Source: JAJDXW01 sp965202895
GTDB taxonomy: Bacteria; Pseudomonadota; Gammaproteobacteria; HK1
Reading direction: 5' to 3'
Assembly: GCA_965202895.1 (NCBI GenBank)
Contig: OZ241901.1
Coordinates: 2,170,001 to 2,234,000, forward strand
Length of the DNA: 64,000 nt
Below, piece after piece: positions 7,350-17,100 of this stretch. The notes under the pieces were generated by a model. That model saw only the letters and a program-made list of their open reading frames with translations. It was not told the DNA's origin and made no database searches. A program made the position numbers and the translations under genes. Position 1 is the first letter of the stretch; the number at the start of each line of letters is the position of its first letter.

Positions 7350-8367
7350 ATCTCGACGATCCCGCCGTACATCTCGACCTCGCGGATGGTGCGGTGCCAG
7401 CGGGCGAGCTCCCGGTACCAGTCGAGGGTGATGGTCCGGAGGGTCTTGTCGAGGGTCCCGGCGTCGAGCGCCTCGCAGATCTCGGCCACGCCGTCCTCGG
7501 CGGTCTTCTCGGTGCGGTAGCCGAGCGCTTCGATCTTGTCGAACGCCACCCGGTAGCTGCGGACGTCCGGGTCGCCGTACCACTCGATCTCGACGTCCCT
7601 CGGGACGCATCCGGCCACGAGCTCCCCGAGAGGACCGATCCGGTAGACGTTGCCGGCGGACCCTACGTTGAAGATCTCCCCGTTCACCTTGGCCGGGTCG
7701 GCTTCGAGCATGAACATCTGCGCCCGGGCCGTGTCCCGGACGTGAACCATGGGGCGCCACTGCGTTCCGTCCCGCATCAAGGGGAGGTTGCCGGTCTTCC
7801 AGGCCCCGAAGGTCATGCCGTTGATGGCGAGGTCGAAGCGCATCCGCGGGGAGAGCCCGTAGACGGTGGCCTGGCGCAGCACCACGACGCAGAACCTCTC
7901 GTCCGCGAGCGGCAACACGCCCCGCTCCGCCATCTCGTTGGCGCGCGCGTACGAGGTCAGCGGATTGGTCGGGTTGGTTTCGTCCGCGATGACCCCGTTC
8001 TCTTGGAAGCCATAGATGCTGCATGAGGAAGGCAGCACGTAGCGCCGCACCCCGGCCTCCTTGGCGAGACAGGCGGCTCGCACCCGCGAATCACGGTTGA
8101 TCTCGAACGTCGCCTCTCGGACAGCTCGCCCGAGGGGTCGTTGGAGATGGCCGCGAGATCGATCACCGCGTCCACGCCCTGGAAGTGTTCGGGTGCGAGC
8201 TTGCGGTTGTCCTCGACCACGACGTCGATACGGTCGTGCTCCGGCAGGAGGTGGCGGCCGAAGAAGAACCGGTCCACCGCCCTGACCGAGTAACCCGCAT
8301 CGAGCAGCAAGGGCACCAGCGTGGTGCCGATGTAACCGCCCGCGCCCGTCACCAGAATTCGGGCCAT
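7346..8367 (-). pseudogene. NAD-dependent epimerase/dehydratase, frameshifted
   Basis: A sugar-nucleotide epimerase of the extended SDR family. The N-terminal frame (MARILVTGAGGYIGTTLVPL ... DAVIDLAAISNDPSGELSE) runs from 8367; after about 8124 homology continues in a different frame (REATFEINRDSRVRAACLAK ... PSSCSIYGF ... VHVRDTARAQMF) to the stop at 7346. One missing base near 8124 explains this. The catalytic site reads YARAN rather than the usual YxxxK, so the lysine is replaced by Asn. It may be inactive for two reasons, unless the shift is a sequencing error. Its stop overlaps the ATG of rfbD, and rfbC is upstream. Confidence 0.8.
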
Positions 8368-8504
8368 TCACGCCTCCCGTGTCCGAGATGGGTCCGAGGA
8401 TCGGGCAGAAGTGTAATGCGGATCGAGCGCTGCCACATCGGGACGACGCGGCGCCGGCGCCGAGGGTGTCGTCAACGGAGCCTTCGTGCAGGGCGGGTTC
8501 CCGA

Positions 8505-9059
8505 TCATCCGAACGGCGTCACGAGCTCCGCGAGGCGGGGCTGCCCGCGGTCCTTGTCCGAGAGGATTGCATCGGCTTCCGGAATCGGCCACGCGATGCG
8601 GAGCGCCGGGTCGTTCCACAGAAGCCCCTTGTCGTGCTCCGGGGCGTAGTAGTTGCTGACCTTGTAGATCACCTCGGTGTCGGGCTCCAGGGTCATGAAG
8701 CCGTGGGCGAAGCCGGTCGGCACCAGAAGCTGGTTCCACGCCTCGGCCGACAGGACCGCGCTTACGTGCCGCCCATAGGTGGGCGAGGCCCGGCGCAGGT
8801 CCACCGCGACGTCGAACACCGCCCCCCGCACCACCCGCACCAGCTTGTCCTGGGCGAAGGGCGGCGCCTGGAAGTGCAGTCCGCGCACCGTCCCCTTCTC
8901 GGCCGACAACGAGTGATTGTCCTGCACGAACTCGACGTCGATGCCGGCTCGGGCAAGCGCCCGTTGGTTGTACACCTCGGAGAAGAACCCGCGGTGGTCG
9001 CCGTGCTTCCGTGGAATCAGCATCTTCACCGCCGAAATGCCGAATTCATCGACCTGCAT
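8505..9059 (-). CDS. rfbC: dTDP-4-dehydrorhamnose 3,5-epimerase
   Basis: A cupin-fold epimerase (RmlC/RfbC) that inverts C3 and C5 of dTDP-4-keto-6-deoxyglucose on the way to dTDP-rhamnose. The 184-residue product has DHRGFFSEVYN, the catalytic His in KGTVRGLHFQ, KLVRVVRGAVFDVAVDLR and PTGFAHGFMTLE, all hallmark segments in order. I chose the Met that starts MQVDEFGISAVKML; the frame continues upstream without good composition. It is the first of three minus-strand sugar genes and is separated from the epimerase by 137 bp without a gene. Confidence 0.93.
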   Translation of the reverse strand: MQVDEFGISAVKMLIPRKHGDHRGFFSEVYNQRALARAGIDVEFVQDNHSLSAEKGTVRGLHFQAPPFAQDKLVRVVRGAVFDVAVDLRRASPTYGRHVSAVLSAEAWNQLLVPTGFAHGFMTLEPDTEVIYKVSNYYAPEHDKGLLWNDPALRIAWPIPEADAILSDKDRGQPRLAELVTPFG

Positions 9060-9527
9060 CGACGTCTCCCCGTTCCGTTTCCGGGGCGGCAGAGCACCGC
9101 CCCCCGCCCCTCCCAACACGCCGTCGCGAGGGCGTGGCGGCCGGGTCGGCAACCCGAATCGGATCGGCAAGGTCTTCGTTCACGTTCCCGACCTGCCCGC
9201 CGCCGCGTCCTCTCCGCCGTCCGCTCCCGCCTCCACCGCCTCGCAGGCGGCCGGCGCCGCGCACGCATCGCCCGCGGTCGGCGGCGGGCGCGCCCGCTTC
9301 CGTGAAATCGGCGGCTTCGAGAGGCCGCGTCAACCTCGACCCGCCCCGCGAATCATGGAGCGGTGCATGGTAACCTGAAAGCACGGTCGACGCCGTACCA
9401 GCCGTCGCAACGAACCATCGTGGGCGACGGGTGGCACGCGGGGGCCGCCTCGGGGGCGGAGGATTTGCCGGCGTGAAGTTGCTCCGCTTCGGTGGACGCC
9501 CGACCAACGTGCGGAGGAGGTGTCCGG
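9060..9527. other. Intergenic region between divergent sugar genes
   Basis: About 470 bp separates rfbC (minus) from the plus-strand glycosyltransferase region. It must hold the promoters for both directions, but I see no close sigma70 match. The stretch 9180-9300 is low-complexity Cc/Gc-rich and gives only Arg/Pro-rich frames. No gene recognised. Confidence 0.5.
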
Positions 9528-9656
9528 ATGGCGGAAGGACGTGTTCCCTCCGCGCCGGAGTACCGGCCGGAGTCGGTGCGGGTGGCGGGGCGGCTGGTGA
9601 AGTGGCCGCGGGACCCGCAGCATGGGGAGTCGAGGCGTGCGTTCCGATGGGTGTGA
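9528..9656 (+). CDS. Short hypothetical peptide before the GT2 gene
   Basis: A 42-codon frame (MAEGRVPSAPEYRPESVRVA ...) preceded by a very good Shine-Dalgarno, ggaggagg, at ideal distance from its ATG. Its TGA is followed at once by an ATG (TGAATG) that opens the frame of the glycosyltransferase, so it could be a leader peptide or a fragment of an older gene. No family recognised. Confidence 0.35.
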   Translation: MAEGRVPSAPEYRPESVRVAGRLVKWPRDPQHGESRRAFRWV

Positions 9657-10778
9657 ATGCAGGCGAGGCATTTCGAGCCGGGGGATGCGGAGCCGATTCC
9701 GGTGCGGACGTTGGAGGGTGTGGGGGTGACGCTGGAAGAGCGGGTGGCCGAGCGGCCCGCCGGGCGTTGCGGCGCACTGTCCGTCGTCGTGCCCTGTTTC
9801 GACGAAGAAGCCGTCATCCACGAGACGCACCACCGTCTCACCGCCGTGCTCGGGGAGGTTTCGGACCTGAGCTTCGAGCTCGTCTACGTCGACGACGGAA
9901 GCAGTGACGCCACGCTGGCATCCTTGCGCGAAATCCAGGGCGGCGATCCGCGCGTGCGGGTGGTCGCGCTGTCGCGCAACTTCGGGCATCAGATCGCGGT
10001 GACGGCTGGTCTGGCCGAGGCGAACGGCGATGCCGTCGCCGTCATCGACGCCGACCTGCAAGACCCGCCCGAGGTCCTGCTCCGGATGCTGGAACGCTGG
10101 CGTGGAGGGGCCGACGTGGCCTACGGCGTGCGCGCCGGGCGCGAGGGCGAAACGGTCTTCAAGCGCTGGACGGCGAGCGCCTTCTACCGGCTGCTCGACC
10201 GTCTCGCGGACATCTCCATCCCGCTCGATACGGGCGACTTCCGGCTGATGGACCGCATGGTGGTGGACGCTTTCCTCGCCATGCCGGAGCGCGACCGCTT
10301 CGTGCGCGGGATGGTGGCCTGGACCGGCTTTCGGCAGGAACCGGTCCGCTACACCCGCGCGGCGCGGGCGGCGGGAGAGACCAAGTATCCGCTGAGGAAG
10401 ATGCTGCGCCTTGCCGCCGACAGCGTCTTCTCCTTCTCCCTCGCGCCATTGCGCCTGGCGGTCTGGCTGGGCTTTCTCTCCGCCGCCCTGGCCCTGCTCG
10501 GCATCGTCTACGCCTTCGCCATTCGCTTCGCGACCAACGAATGGGTTCCCGGGTGGGCGGCGCTGTTCATCGCGGTCCTGTTTCTGGGCGGCGCGCAACT
10601 CGTGCTCATCGGCGTTCTCGGCGAGTACGTGGGGCGCATCTACGGCGAGGCCAAACGCCGGCCGCTCTACGTCGTGAAGGAGCGGCTGGGCTTCCCGTCC
10701 CCGGCAGCCCAATCCGCCGCGCCCCAGGGCGCGGAGAGCGAACGGCGCCGGGGAAGGGTTGGACGACTCGCCGACTGA
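9657..10778 (+). CDS. Family 2 glycosyltransferase, membrane-anchored (GtrB-like)
   Basis: An inverting glycosyltransferase likely to transfer a sugar from a nucleotide donor to a polyprenyl phosphate at the inner membrane. The GT2 domain shows LSVVVPCFDEEAVI, VYVDDGSSDAT, the DADLQDPPE metal-binding motif and RAAGETKYPLRKML; two C-terminal membrane helices follow (about 230-300: LAVWLGFLSAALALLGIVYA and AALFIAVLFLGGAQLVLIGV) and then GEYVGRIYGEAKRRP, typical of GtrB/DPM-like proteins. The ATG at 9657 adds an unusual 40-residue extension; the GTG at 9744 gives a more usual N-terminus. Length and motifs make the family call secure, the substrate unknown. Confidence 0.9.
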   Translation: MQARHFEPGDAEPIPVRTLEGVGVTLEERVAERPAGRCGALSVVVPCFDEEAVIHETHHRLTAVLGEVSDLSFELVYVDDGSSDATLASLREIQGGDPRVRVVALSRNFGHQIAVTAGLAEANGDAVAVIDADLQDPPEVLLRMLERWRGGADVAYGVRAGREGETVFKRWTASAFYRLLDRLADISIPLDTGDFRLMDRMVVDAFLAMPERDRFVRGMVAWTGFRQEPVRYTRAARAAGETKYPLRKMLRLAADSVFSFSLAPLRLAVWLGFLSAALALLGIVYAFAIRFATNEWVPGWAALFIAVLFLGGAQLVLIGVLGEYVGRIYGEAKRRPLYVVKERLGFPSPAAQSAAPQGAESERRRGRVGRLAD

Positions 10779-11116
10779 AGCTCGCCTTCGGTCTCATCGC
10801 GGCGGCGGCTCGCCGTCCGCGGCCGGCAACCGTCTCGGCTCGTCGATGAGCAGGTGGAGAGGGATGCCGTGCTCGCCGCCTTACTCGAACGGATCGTCGA
10901 GCCTTTCGTCGGCGGCGGGGCGCGAATGGAAGGCCGGTGACCGGCGGCGGGTGGACGGCTGCCTCGAACACCTCGAACGGCGCGGCCCGTGGCGCCGCGA
11001 ACTCTTCGCCCGCCTCGCGCAGGCGGCGCCGGAGCTGGCGGACGGCGGCTCCGGGGAGCGCTCGCTCCGGAGTCCATCCGGAACCACTTGCGGCGGCGGA
11101 CACCGGCCCCGAGCAG
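10779..11116. other. Intergenic region, possible gene remnant
   Basis: Roughly 340 bp. A plus-strand frame includes RRRVDGCLEHLERRGPWRRE and LFARLAQAAPELADGG, which look protein-like, but no start or family is recognised. It abuts the 0.3-kb inverted-repeat element. Confidence 0.4.
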
Positions 11117-11420
11117 AGCCCCGGGCGCTGTTTGTAACCTCTTGATATAGTGGGTGGAGAGCGGGGGTCGAGATATTCTTTACCCCCACGGAGATGGCGT
11201 TCTTCCGTGGTTTGGGTTCGGTTCGAGGGGGGTGCTGGCGGATTTCACCTCACGGAGCCACTTGGGCGGGCACGGCGTCCTGGGAACGCGGGCGTCCCGC
11301 CCGCAAATGGGACGGCGAGGCCGCCGCCGATCAATGCGGGCGGGACGCCCGCGTTCCCAGGACGCCGTGCCCAAGAGCGTTCGCGAGAGGCATGCCTGGC
11401 GAAAACCCCACCGCGCACAT
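11117..11420 (+). repeat. 0.3-kb repeat element, copy 1 (inverted partner at 24741)
   Basis: This 304-bp segment matches the reverse complement of 24741-25059 over its whole length with few differences. It begins agccccgggcgctgtttgta, includes a ccacggagatggcgttcttccg-type imperfect hairpin, carries the palindromic element at 11268-11372 in its centre, and ends ccccaccgcgcacat. It encodes nothing convincing. It behaves like a non-autonomous mobile element or the end of a degraded one. Confidence 0.85.
11268..11372. repeat. Palindromic REP-like element, perfect 38-bp arms
   Basis: Perfect 38-bp arms (11268-11305 and 11335-11372) around a 29-bp loop. The inner arm and loop match the element at 715-797 with small changes. 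It lies inside the 0.3-kb repeat. Confidence 0.85.
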
Positions 11421-11557
11421 GCCCCGAGCAGCAGCGCCCTTTGCGCCTCGATCCACGTCCCGGATAATGAACGGCGCAGTCCTCGTTCTGGGCGCGGGAA
11501 ACCGTCATGGACGTCGAGCAAGCCGTACAGACGGCAAGGAGGACGACGAGGCGCTCC

Positions 11558-12715
11558 ATGAAGCGCCGCCTGATGCTCGTCGTGACCGAGGACCGGTACC
11601 TCTGGTCGCACCGGATCGGTCTTGCAGAGGCGGCCCGTGATGCCGGCTACGAGGTGGCCGTCGTCACCAGCGTCCGCGAACACGGCGAGAGGCTCCGGGC
11701 CCTCGGGCTCGACCTCGTCCCCCTCGACTTCGCCCGCGGGCGGCTCTCCCCATGGGCCAATCTGCGCACGGTGCGCGCGCTCCGCGGCATCTACCGGAGA
11801 TGGGAGCCGCATCTCGTTCACCACGTCGCGATCAAGCCGATCGTGCTCGGTTCCGTGGCCGTAGCCGCGGCCGCGGCCGCGGCTCGGGGGCAGGTCCCGG
11901 CGGTGGTCAATGCGCTCACCGGACTGGGGACCGCGCTGACTTCGGATCACGTCAAGGCGCGTCTGGCGAGGCCGGTTCTGCGCCCGGCGCTCGCATGGGC
12001 CATGCGCCGCCCGCGTTCCCGGACGATCGTGCAGAACGTCGAGAACGCGCGGTTCGTCGAATCACTCGGCGTGCGACCGGAGTGCATCTCGCTCGTGCGA
12101 GGGGCGGGGGTGGACGTGCGGGCCTTCCGGCCGCGGCCGGAGCCGGAAGGCCCGACCCGGGTGACGATGATCTCCCGGCTGCTGTGGGACAAGGGGGTGC
12201 GTGAGTTCTTCGAGGCCGCGGCGCTGGTCCGCGGGGTGCGGGAGGACGTCGAGTTCACCCTGGTGGGGGCGCCGGACGAGGGCAACCCGACCTCCGTTTC
12301 TCGGGAGCAATTGCGCTCGTGGACCGCGGACGACGGCGGCCCCGTCGAGTGGTGGGGATACCGCGAGGACGTAGCCGACGTACTTGCCGGCACGCATATC
12401 GCCGTGTTGCCTACCTGTTACGGGGAAGGGGCGCCGAAGACGCTGCTCGAGGCCGCGGCCTGCGGGCGGGCGATCGTCGCCACCGACGTACCGGGGTGCC
12501 GGACGGTGGTGCGCCATGGCGGCAACGGACTGCTGGTCCCCACCCGCGACCCCCGCGCGCTCGCGGATGCGGTGGCGGCGCTCGCCGACGATCCGGCCCG
12601 CCGGGCGGCGATGGGGGCGGAAGGGCGGCGGCGGGCCGAGACGGAGTTCGCCTCCGATCGCATCCACGCGGAGACGCTCCAGGTCTTCGAGCGGGCGCTC
12701 GCCCCGGCCGGGTGA
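11558..12715 (+). CDS. Family 4 glycosyltransferase
   Basis: A retaining GT-B fold transferase for surface polysaccharide assembly. The 385-residue protein has an N-terminal acceptor domain (MKRRLMLVVTEDRYLWSHRI; HHVAIKPIVLGS; ALTGLGTAL) and a C-terminal donor domain with VTMISRLLWDKGVREFFEAA, FTLVGAPDEGNP and the GT4 signature PTCYGEGAPKTLLEAAACGR followed by AIVATDVPGC. This order matches the WbuB/CapM-like group that acts on undecaprenyl-linked sugars. An in-frame ATG at 11507 exists, but MKRRLM gives the normal N-terminus. It follows the GT2 gene and a repeat element in the same direction. Confidence 0.9.
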   Translation: MKRRLMLVVTEDRYLWSHRIGLAEAARDAGYEVAVVTSVREHGERLRALGLDLVPLDFARGRLSPWANLRTVRALRGIYRRWEPHLVHHVAIKPIVLGSVAVAAAAAAARGQVPAVVNALTGLGTALTSDHVKARLARPVLRPALAWAMRRPRSRTIVQNVENARFVESLGVRPECISLVRGAGVDVRAFRPRPEPEGPTRVTMISRLLWDKGVREFFEAAALVRGVREDVEFTLVGAPDEGNPTSVSREQLRSWTADDGGPVEWWGYREDVADVLAGTHIAVLPTCYGEGAPKTLLEAAACGRAIVATDVPGCRTVVRHGGNGLLVPTRDPRALADAVAALADDPARRAAMGAEGRRRAETEFASDRIHAETLQVFERALAPAG

Positions 12716-12819
12716 GGAATGGATCGAGCGGGTGTCGATGCCGCGGCGCTTCGACTCGACCTTGCCGGCCGGCCGTAGCGGGCGGGGGGACGAGGGGATT
12801 CGGCAATCAGGGGAGCCCG

Positions 12820-13788
12820 GTGAAGAACATCGTCATCTGCTGCGACGGGACCGGAAACGAGTACGGCCGCAACAACACGAACGTCGTCGAGACCTACGCT
12901 CTCGTCGAGAAGGACCGGGAGCAGATCGCCTACTACGACCCCGGCGTCGGCACGGGCGGATGGGACTACCACGAGGATCGGAGAGGTCTCCGCGCCAAGG
13001 GCGACCAGGTCACGGGAGAGGGCCTGCAGAAGAACGTCGAAGACGCCTACCGGCGTCTCATGCAGTGCTTCGAGCCCGGCGATCGGGTGTACCTCTTCGG
13101 GTTCAGCCGCGGTGCGTTCACCGTGCGGTCCCTCGCCGGGATGCTCCACCGGTGCGGCCTCCTGAATCCGGGGGACGAGAACCTCGTCGAGTACGCGTCC
13201 AGGATCTACAACACCCGGGACAACGGCGACGACGTCGCGGCGGGGTTCCGGAGCACGTTCGCGCGCGGGTGCCCGGTCGAGTTCATCGGGGTCTGGGACA
13301 CCGTCGAGTCCCTGGTGCTGAATGCGGGCAGGAAATGGCACGACCACACGCTGAACCCGGAGGTCAAGTTCGCGTACCACGCGCTCGCCATCGACGAGAG
13401 GCGCCGCGACTTCCTGCCGTGCCCGTGGGACGAATCCAACGTCGTCGACGGACAGACGATCGAGCAGGTCTGGTTCGCGGGCGTCCATTCCGACGTGGGC
13501 GGCTGGTACGAGGAACGCGGGCTGTCGAACGTCGCGCTCCACTGGATGCTCGGGAAGGCCGCCGCCTGCGGGCTGCGGATCGACCGGGCGGGGCTCGCAT
13601 TCCGCCGCCCCGACCCGCACGACAGGATGCACGACTCCTGGACCGGGATCTGGAAGGCGCGCGGGCGCCGCACCCGGAAGATCCCCGAGGGGGCGCGGAT
13701 CCACCGCAGCGTCCTCGAACGGCTGGGGAGCTCCAAGGCGGGGTATCGCCCGAAGAACCTGCCGAAGAAGCATGTCGAGGTGAGCTGA
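12820..13788 (+). CDS. DUF2235 alpha/beta hydrolase (Tle1-like)
   Basis: A 322-residue protein of the DUF2235 family, which includes the Tle1 phospholipase effectors of type VI secretion but also free-standing enzymes. Signatures: NIVICCDGTGNEYG at the N-terminus, DPGVGTGG, the nucleophile elbow LFGFSRGAFTVR (GxSxG), FIGVWDTVESL with the likely catalytic Asp, and VHSDVGGWYEE with the catalytic His. A GTG start 5 bases after ggggag gives the canonical N-terminus. No VgrG, PAAR or immunity gene is adjacent, so a secretion role is not supported here. Confidence 0.88.
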   Translation: MKNIVICCDGTGNEYGRNNTNVVETYALVEKDREQIAYYDPGVGTGGWDYHEDRRGLRAKGDQVTGEGLQKNVEDAYRRLMQCFEPGDRVYLFGFSRGAFTVRSLAGMLHRCGLLNPGDENLVEYASRIYNTRDNGDDVAAGFRSTFARGCPVEFIGVWDTVESLVLNAGRKWHDHTLNPEVKFAYHALAIDERRRDFLPCPWDESNVVDGQTIEQVWFAGVHSDVGGWYEERGLSNVALHWMLGKAAACGLRIDRAGLAFRRPDPHDRMHDSWTGIWKARGRRTRKIPEGARIHRSVLERLGSSKAGYRPKNLPKKHVEVS

Positions 13789-13794
13789 CCTCGA

Positions 13795-14090
13795 AGGCTC
13801 CGGTCGCCGCCGGCGAGAAGGGCTGGCCGGTCTCCTCGGTGTGCTGGGCCATCAGCGCCCGCGTCTCCCCCCCGGTGAAGTCGCCCGCTTCGCCGCGGTT
13901 CAGGAGGTCGCGCAGGGCGATGAGGGCGGAGGTTCTGCCGGTCTGGCGCGGTGCGTGCAGCACGAAGTAGCGTTCTGCCCGGATCAGGGTCGGAAGTTCT
14001 TCGACGTTCACGCGATCCGGCGGCCGGATCGCATGGTGCCTGTCCGGGCGCACCGGCCCTTCGGTGTTGAAGAAGCGCGTGGGCCGATGA
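13795..14090 (-). pseudogene. AAA ATPase remnant with internal deletion
   Basis: The frame carries the N-terminus of a P-loop ATPase of the type RFFNTEGPVRPD ... EELPTLIRAERYFVLHAPRQ with the Walker A form TGRTSALIAL. After LRDLLNRGE it jumps to sequence normally found some 150 residues later (ETRALMAQHTEETGQPFSP). The central domain is missing, so this is a deletion derivative. It lies between the DUF2235 gene and the 3' end of the adhesin gene. Not functional. Confidence 0.6.
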
Positions 14091-14121
14091 CGGCCCTTCG
14101 CCGCGCCGGGGCCGCCGCGGC

Positions 14122-17100
14122 CTACCAGGACACGCGCAGTTCGAGGCCCAGGCCGTGGTCGGGCCGGAGCGTGCCGCGCTCGCGCCGCCAGCCCTCCAGG
14201 TCCAGCTCGAACCCGCCCGCCGGGCGGGCCAGACGCCACCCCAGACCGTAGCGGCGCTCCCCCTCCGGCGCCTGCCCGTAGCGGAGGTAGGGCGTCCCCA
14301 CCCCGAAGCCCCCGAACGCGCCCATCCCGTAGCCCAGCTCCGCATCCAGCCCCGCTCCGTCCGGGCGGCCGCCCGACGGCAAGGGACGGCCCGCCACCCC
14401 TTCCTCCCACAGACGCGCCGTACCGCTCCCCGCGCTCCCCCACACCGGCGCCACGCTCAGCGACAGGCCGCGGCCGTTCGTGCGAGGCGCGAGCCGCACC
14501 CCGCCCGTCATCCCCCACTCGTCCAGCTCGCCCCGGTGCGCCGCCAGCGCCCGGCCACGAGCCTCCAGGGTCAGACGACCCCCCGCATCGCTCCACGACA
14601 CCCCGCCGCCGACCTCCACCCCCGCGCCCGTCACCCCGTCACCGCCGTCCCAGCGTACCCCCAGCTCCGCCGACGGCCACACCCGGCCACCGCCGGACAG
14701 CACGTACTCCCGAGTGCCCTCCGTCGAGAATCGCAGCCGGTGCGTGCGCACCGACAGCCCCTCGATCAGGTCCCCGTTCTCCTCCACCTCGTAGCGCGTC
14801 GCCTGCGCCTCGCCCTTCAGGTCCAGCCGCAGCGCTCCCCCGCCCGGCGACACCCGCAACGCACCCCCCGCCGCCGCCGCCAGCAGCTTGCTGTCGCTCT
14901 TCTGGCGGCCGAAGCGCTCCAGCAGCGCCGCGTCGACGATCTCGACCTCCCCGGACCCGTAGCCCAACGCCCCCCACAGACGCGAACCGGACCCCGACGA
15001 CCATCCCACGTAGGGCTGCACGCTCGCCATCCGGCTCCGGTGCACCCCCGCGACCGGCCCGTCGTCCCCGCTGCGGTCCGTGTAGTCCATCCCGCTCTCG
15101 TACCACGACACCCCGGCCCCGCCGGTGAGCCCGGAGCCGAAACCCACGTCCGCCCCCAGGTGGGTCGCGAACAGCTCCCCCGACCACTTCAGCGACGGCG
15201 TCTCGCGCGACAGGTTCCGACGCTCCCCCGACCCCCATACGGTCACCGCCCGGCCCCCGCCCGCGCCTTCGCCCCCGCCGCCGAGGCCGGTCGCGAACGA
15301 CTGCCCGCTCCACAGCTCCTTCCACGACACCCCGCCCTCTTGCAGCGCCGGCCCGTTCGACTGCACGAACCCCGCCAGCGCCCCGGACAGCCCTCCGCCG
15401 GCCGCGCCCGACCCGCCCCCGCCCGCCGAGGACCCCAGCCGGCGCGACAACGCATCCATCGCGCTCGACCACGACGCCCGCGAGACCTCCGGCAGGATCG
15501 ATTCGTTGATCGCCTTCAGCCGCGCCCGCGCCTGCGGGATGGCCGCCTTCACCTCGATGGTGAAGGTCCGCTCGTCCTTCTGCGACTCCCCGTCGAGGTC
15601 CGTCACCTTCCAGGTATAGGTCGTCTCATCGGACTCCTCCGTCGGCGTCCCCGACAGGACGTGCGTGACCGGGTTCCTCGTCAGACCCACCGGCAGATCC
15701 GGCGTCAGCGTGTACGTTATCTCCCCATCACCCGTGTCCTCCCGCACCAGCGGCAGCGGCACCGGCTCGATCGCCTCGTCCACCGTGAACACCAGCGTCG
15801 TCTGGGTGAAGTCCTTCAACACCGGCTTCGTGTCCTCATAACCCACCGCGAACGGCGAGAACGACACCACCTCGGGCGCGCACACCATCGTCCCGTCCGG
15901 GCTCGGCGCCGACCCGTCCACATCGTCCCAGGCGCTACCGTCGTAGTGCAGCAACAGCAACGGACGACCCCGCGCTGCTTCCTGCACCGCGTCCACCACC
16001 GGCAGGCACAGCCGCAGCCCCGGTGACGGAGCCGTTCCCTCCTCTTCCCCCACCGTCACCGCCACGTCCACCACCGTCCGCGACCCCGCCGGCCCCAGAC
16101 TGAACCGGGCCGCCGACACCTTCTCCAGCACCGACTCCTCGACCGTCTCCTTCCACTCCAGATCCAGATCCTCCGTCCCCCCCGAGGCCGGAGGCGACAG
16201 GCGCGACAAGTCGACCTCGATTCCCGGTGGCACCCCGGCCTCGACCGTCATCGTCACCCGATAGCCATTGATGACCACGGGCGCCATCGTCGTCCCCGGA
16301 GCGACCTTGAGCTTCGTCTCCCCCGCCACCGACACGTCCAGTGACTTCGTCGCCACGTCTTCATAGTCACTGCCCGACGCACCGTGCGACAGCGACAGCG
16401 GCGCGGCGTAGCCGCCAGCGTTCGCCGTCACCCGCACCGTCACCGTCTGCGCCGTGTTCCAGTCCGACCCCGTGAAGGTGAGCGCAGCGGGCCGCACCGT
16501 GACATCGGGGCTCCTGCTTGCCGGAGAGGCGGTCACCGCCACCGTCACCGGACCGGAGGGCTCCGAGGTCAGCTTCACCGTATATGTCTTGTCCTCGCCC
16601 GCCGTCACCGCGAGAACCGTCGGCGGGACCGACACGGACGAGAACGCCAACCCCTTCTCGTCGTCGTCGGTGATGGTCAGCTCCGCGCTCGACACCGCCC
16701 CCACGCCCATGCCGTTCTCCGCCGTCCCCGAGACCGTCACCGTCTTGTCCGGCGCGTCCACGGCGTTGTTCTCCGCGGTCACCGTCACCGTTCCGGTGCT
16801 CGAGATCGAGCCGGCCGCGATGGTCAACATCGTCGCCGTGCTCAGGCTGAAGTCGTCCGTCGTCGCCGGGGACACCGGCGCCGCCTCCACCGTCACCGTC
16901 GTCGGCTCGACCGACGGGTGCGACAGCGTCGCCGTCACCGTGCTCACCCCGCCCTTCTCCGCAATCGACGACGGGGCCAGCGCCAAGGTCACCGTCGGCG
17001 CGTCGTCGTTGTCGGTGGTGGTCACGTCCACGTCCACGGGGTCGAGACCGTCGTAGTTGACGTCCCCGCTCGACGGGTCCAGACGCACCTTCCAGGCCAC

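Noticed and set aside
12319..12819. Upstream extension of the DUF2235 frame overlapping the GT4 gene
   Set aside because: The extension is Arg/Gly-rich and lies in another frame of the GT4 gene; the GTG at 12820 gives the canonical N-terminus.
12820..13788. DUF2235 gene as a confirmed type VI effector
   Set aside because: No VgrG, PAAR, Hcp or immunity gene is present in the window.
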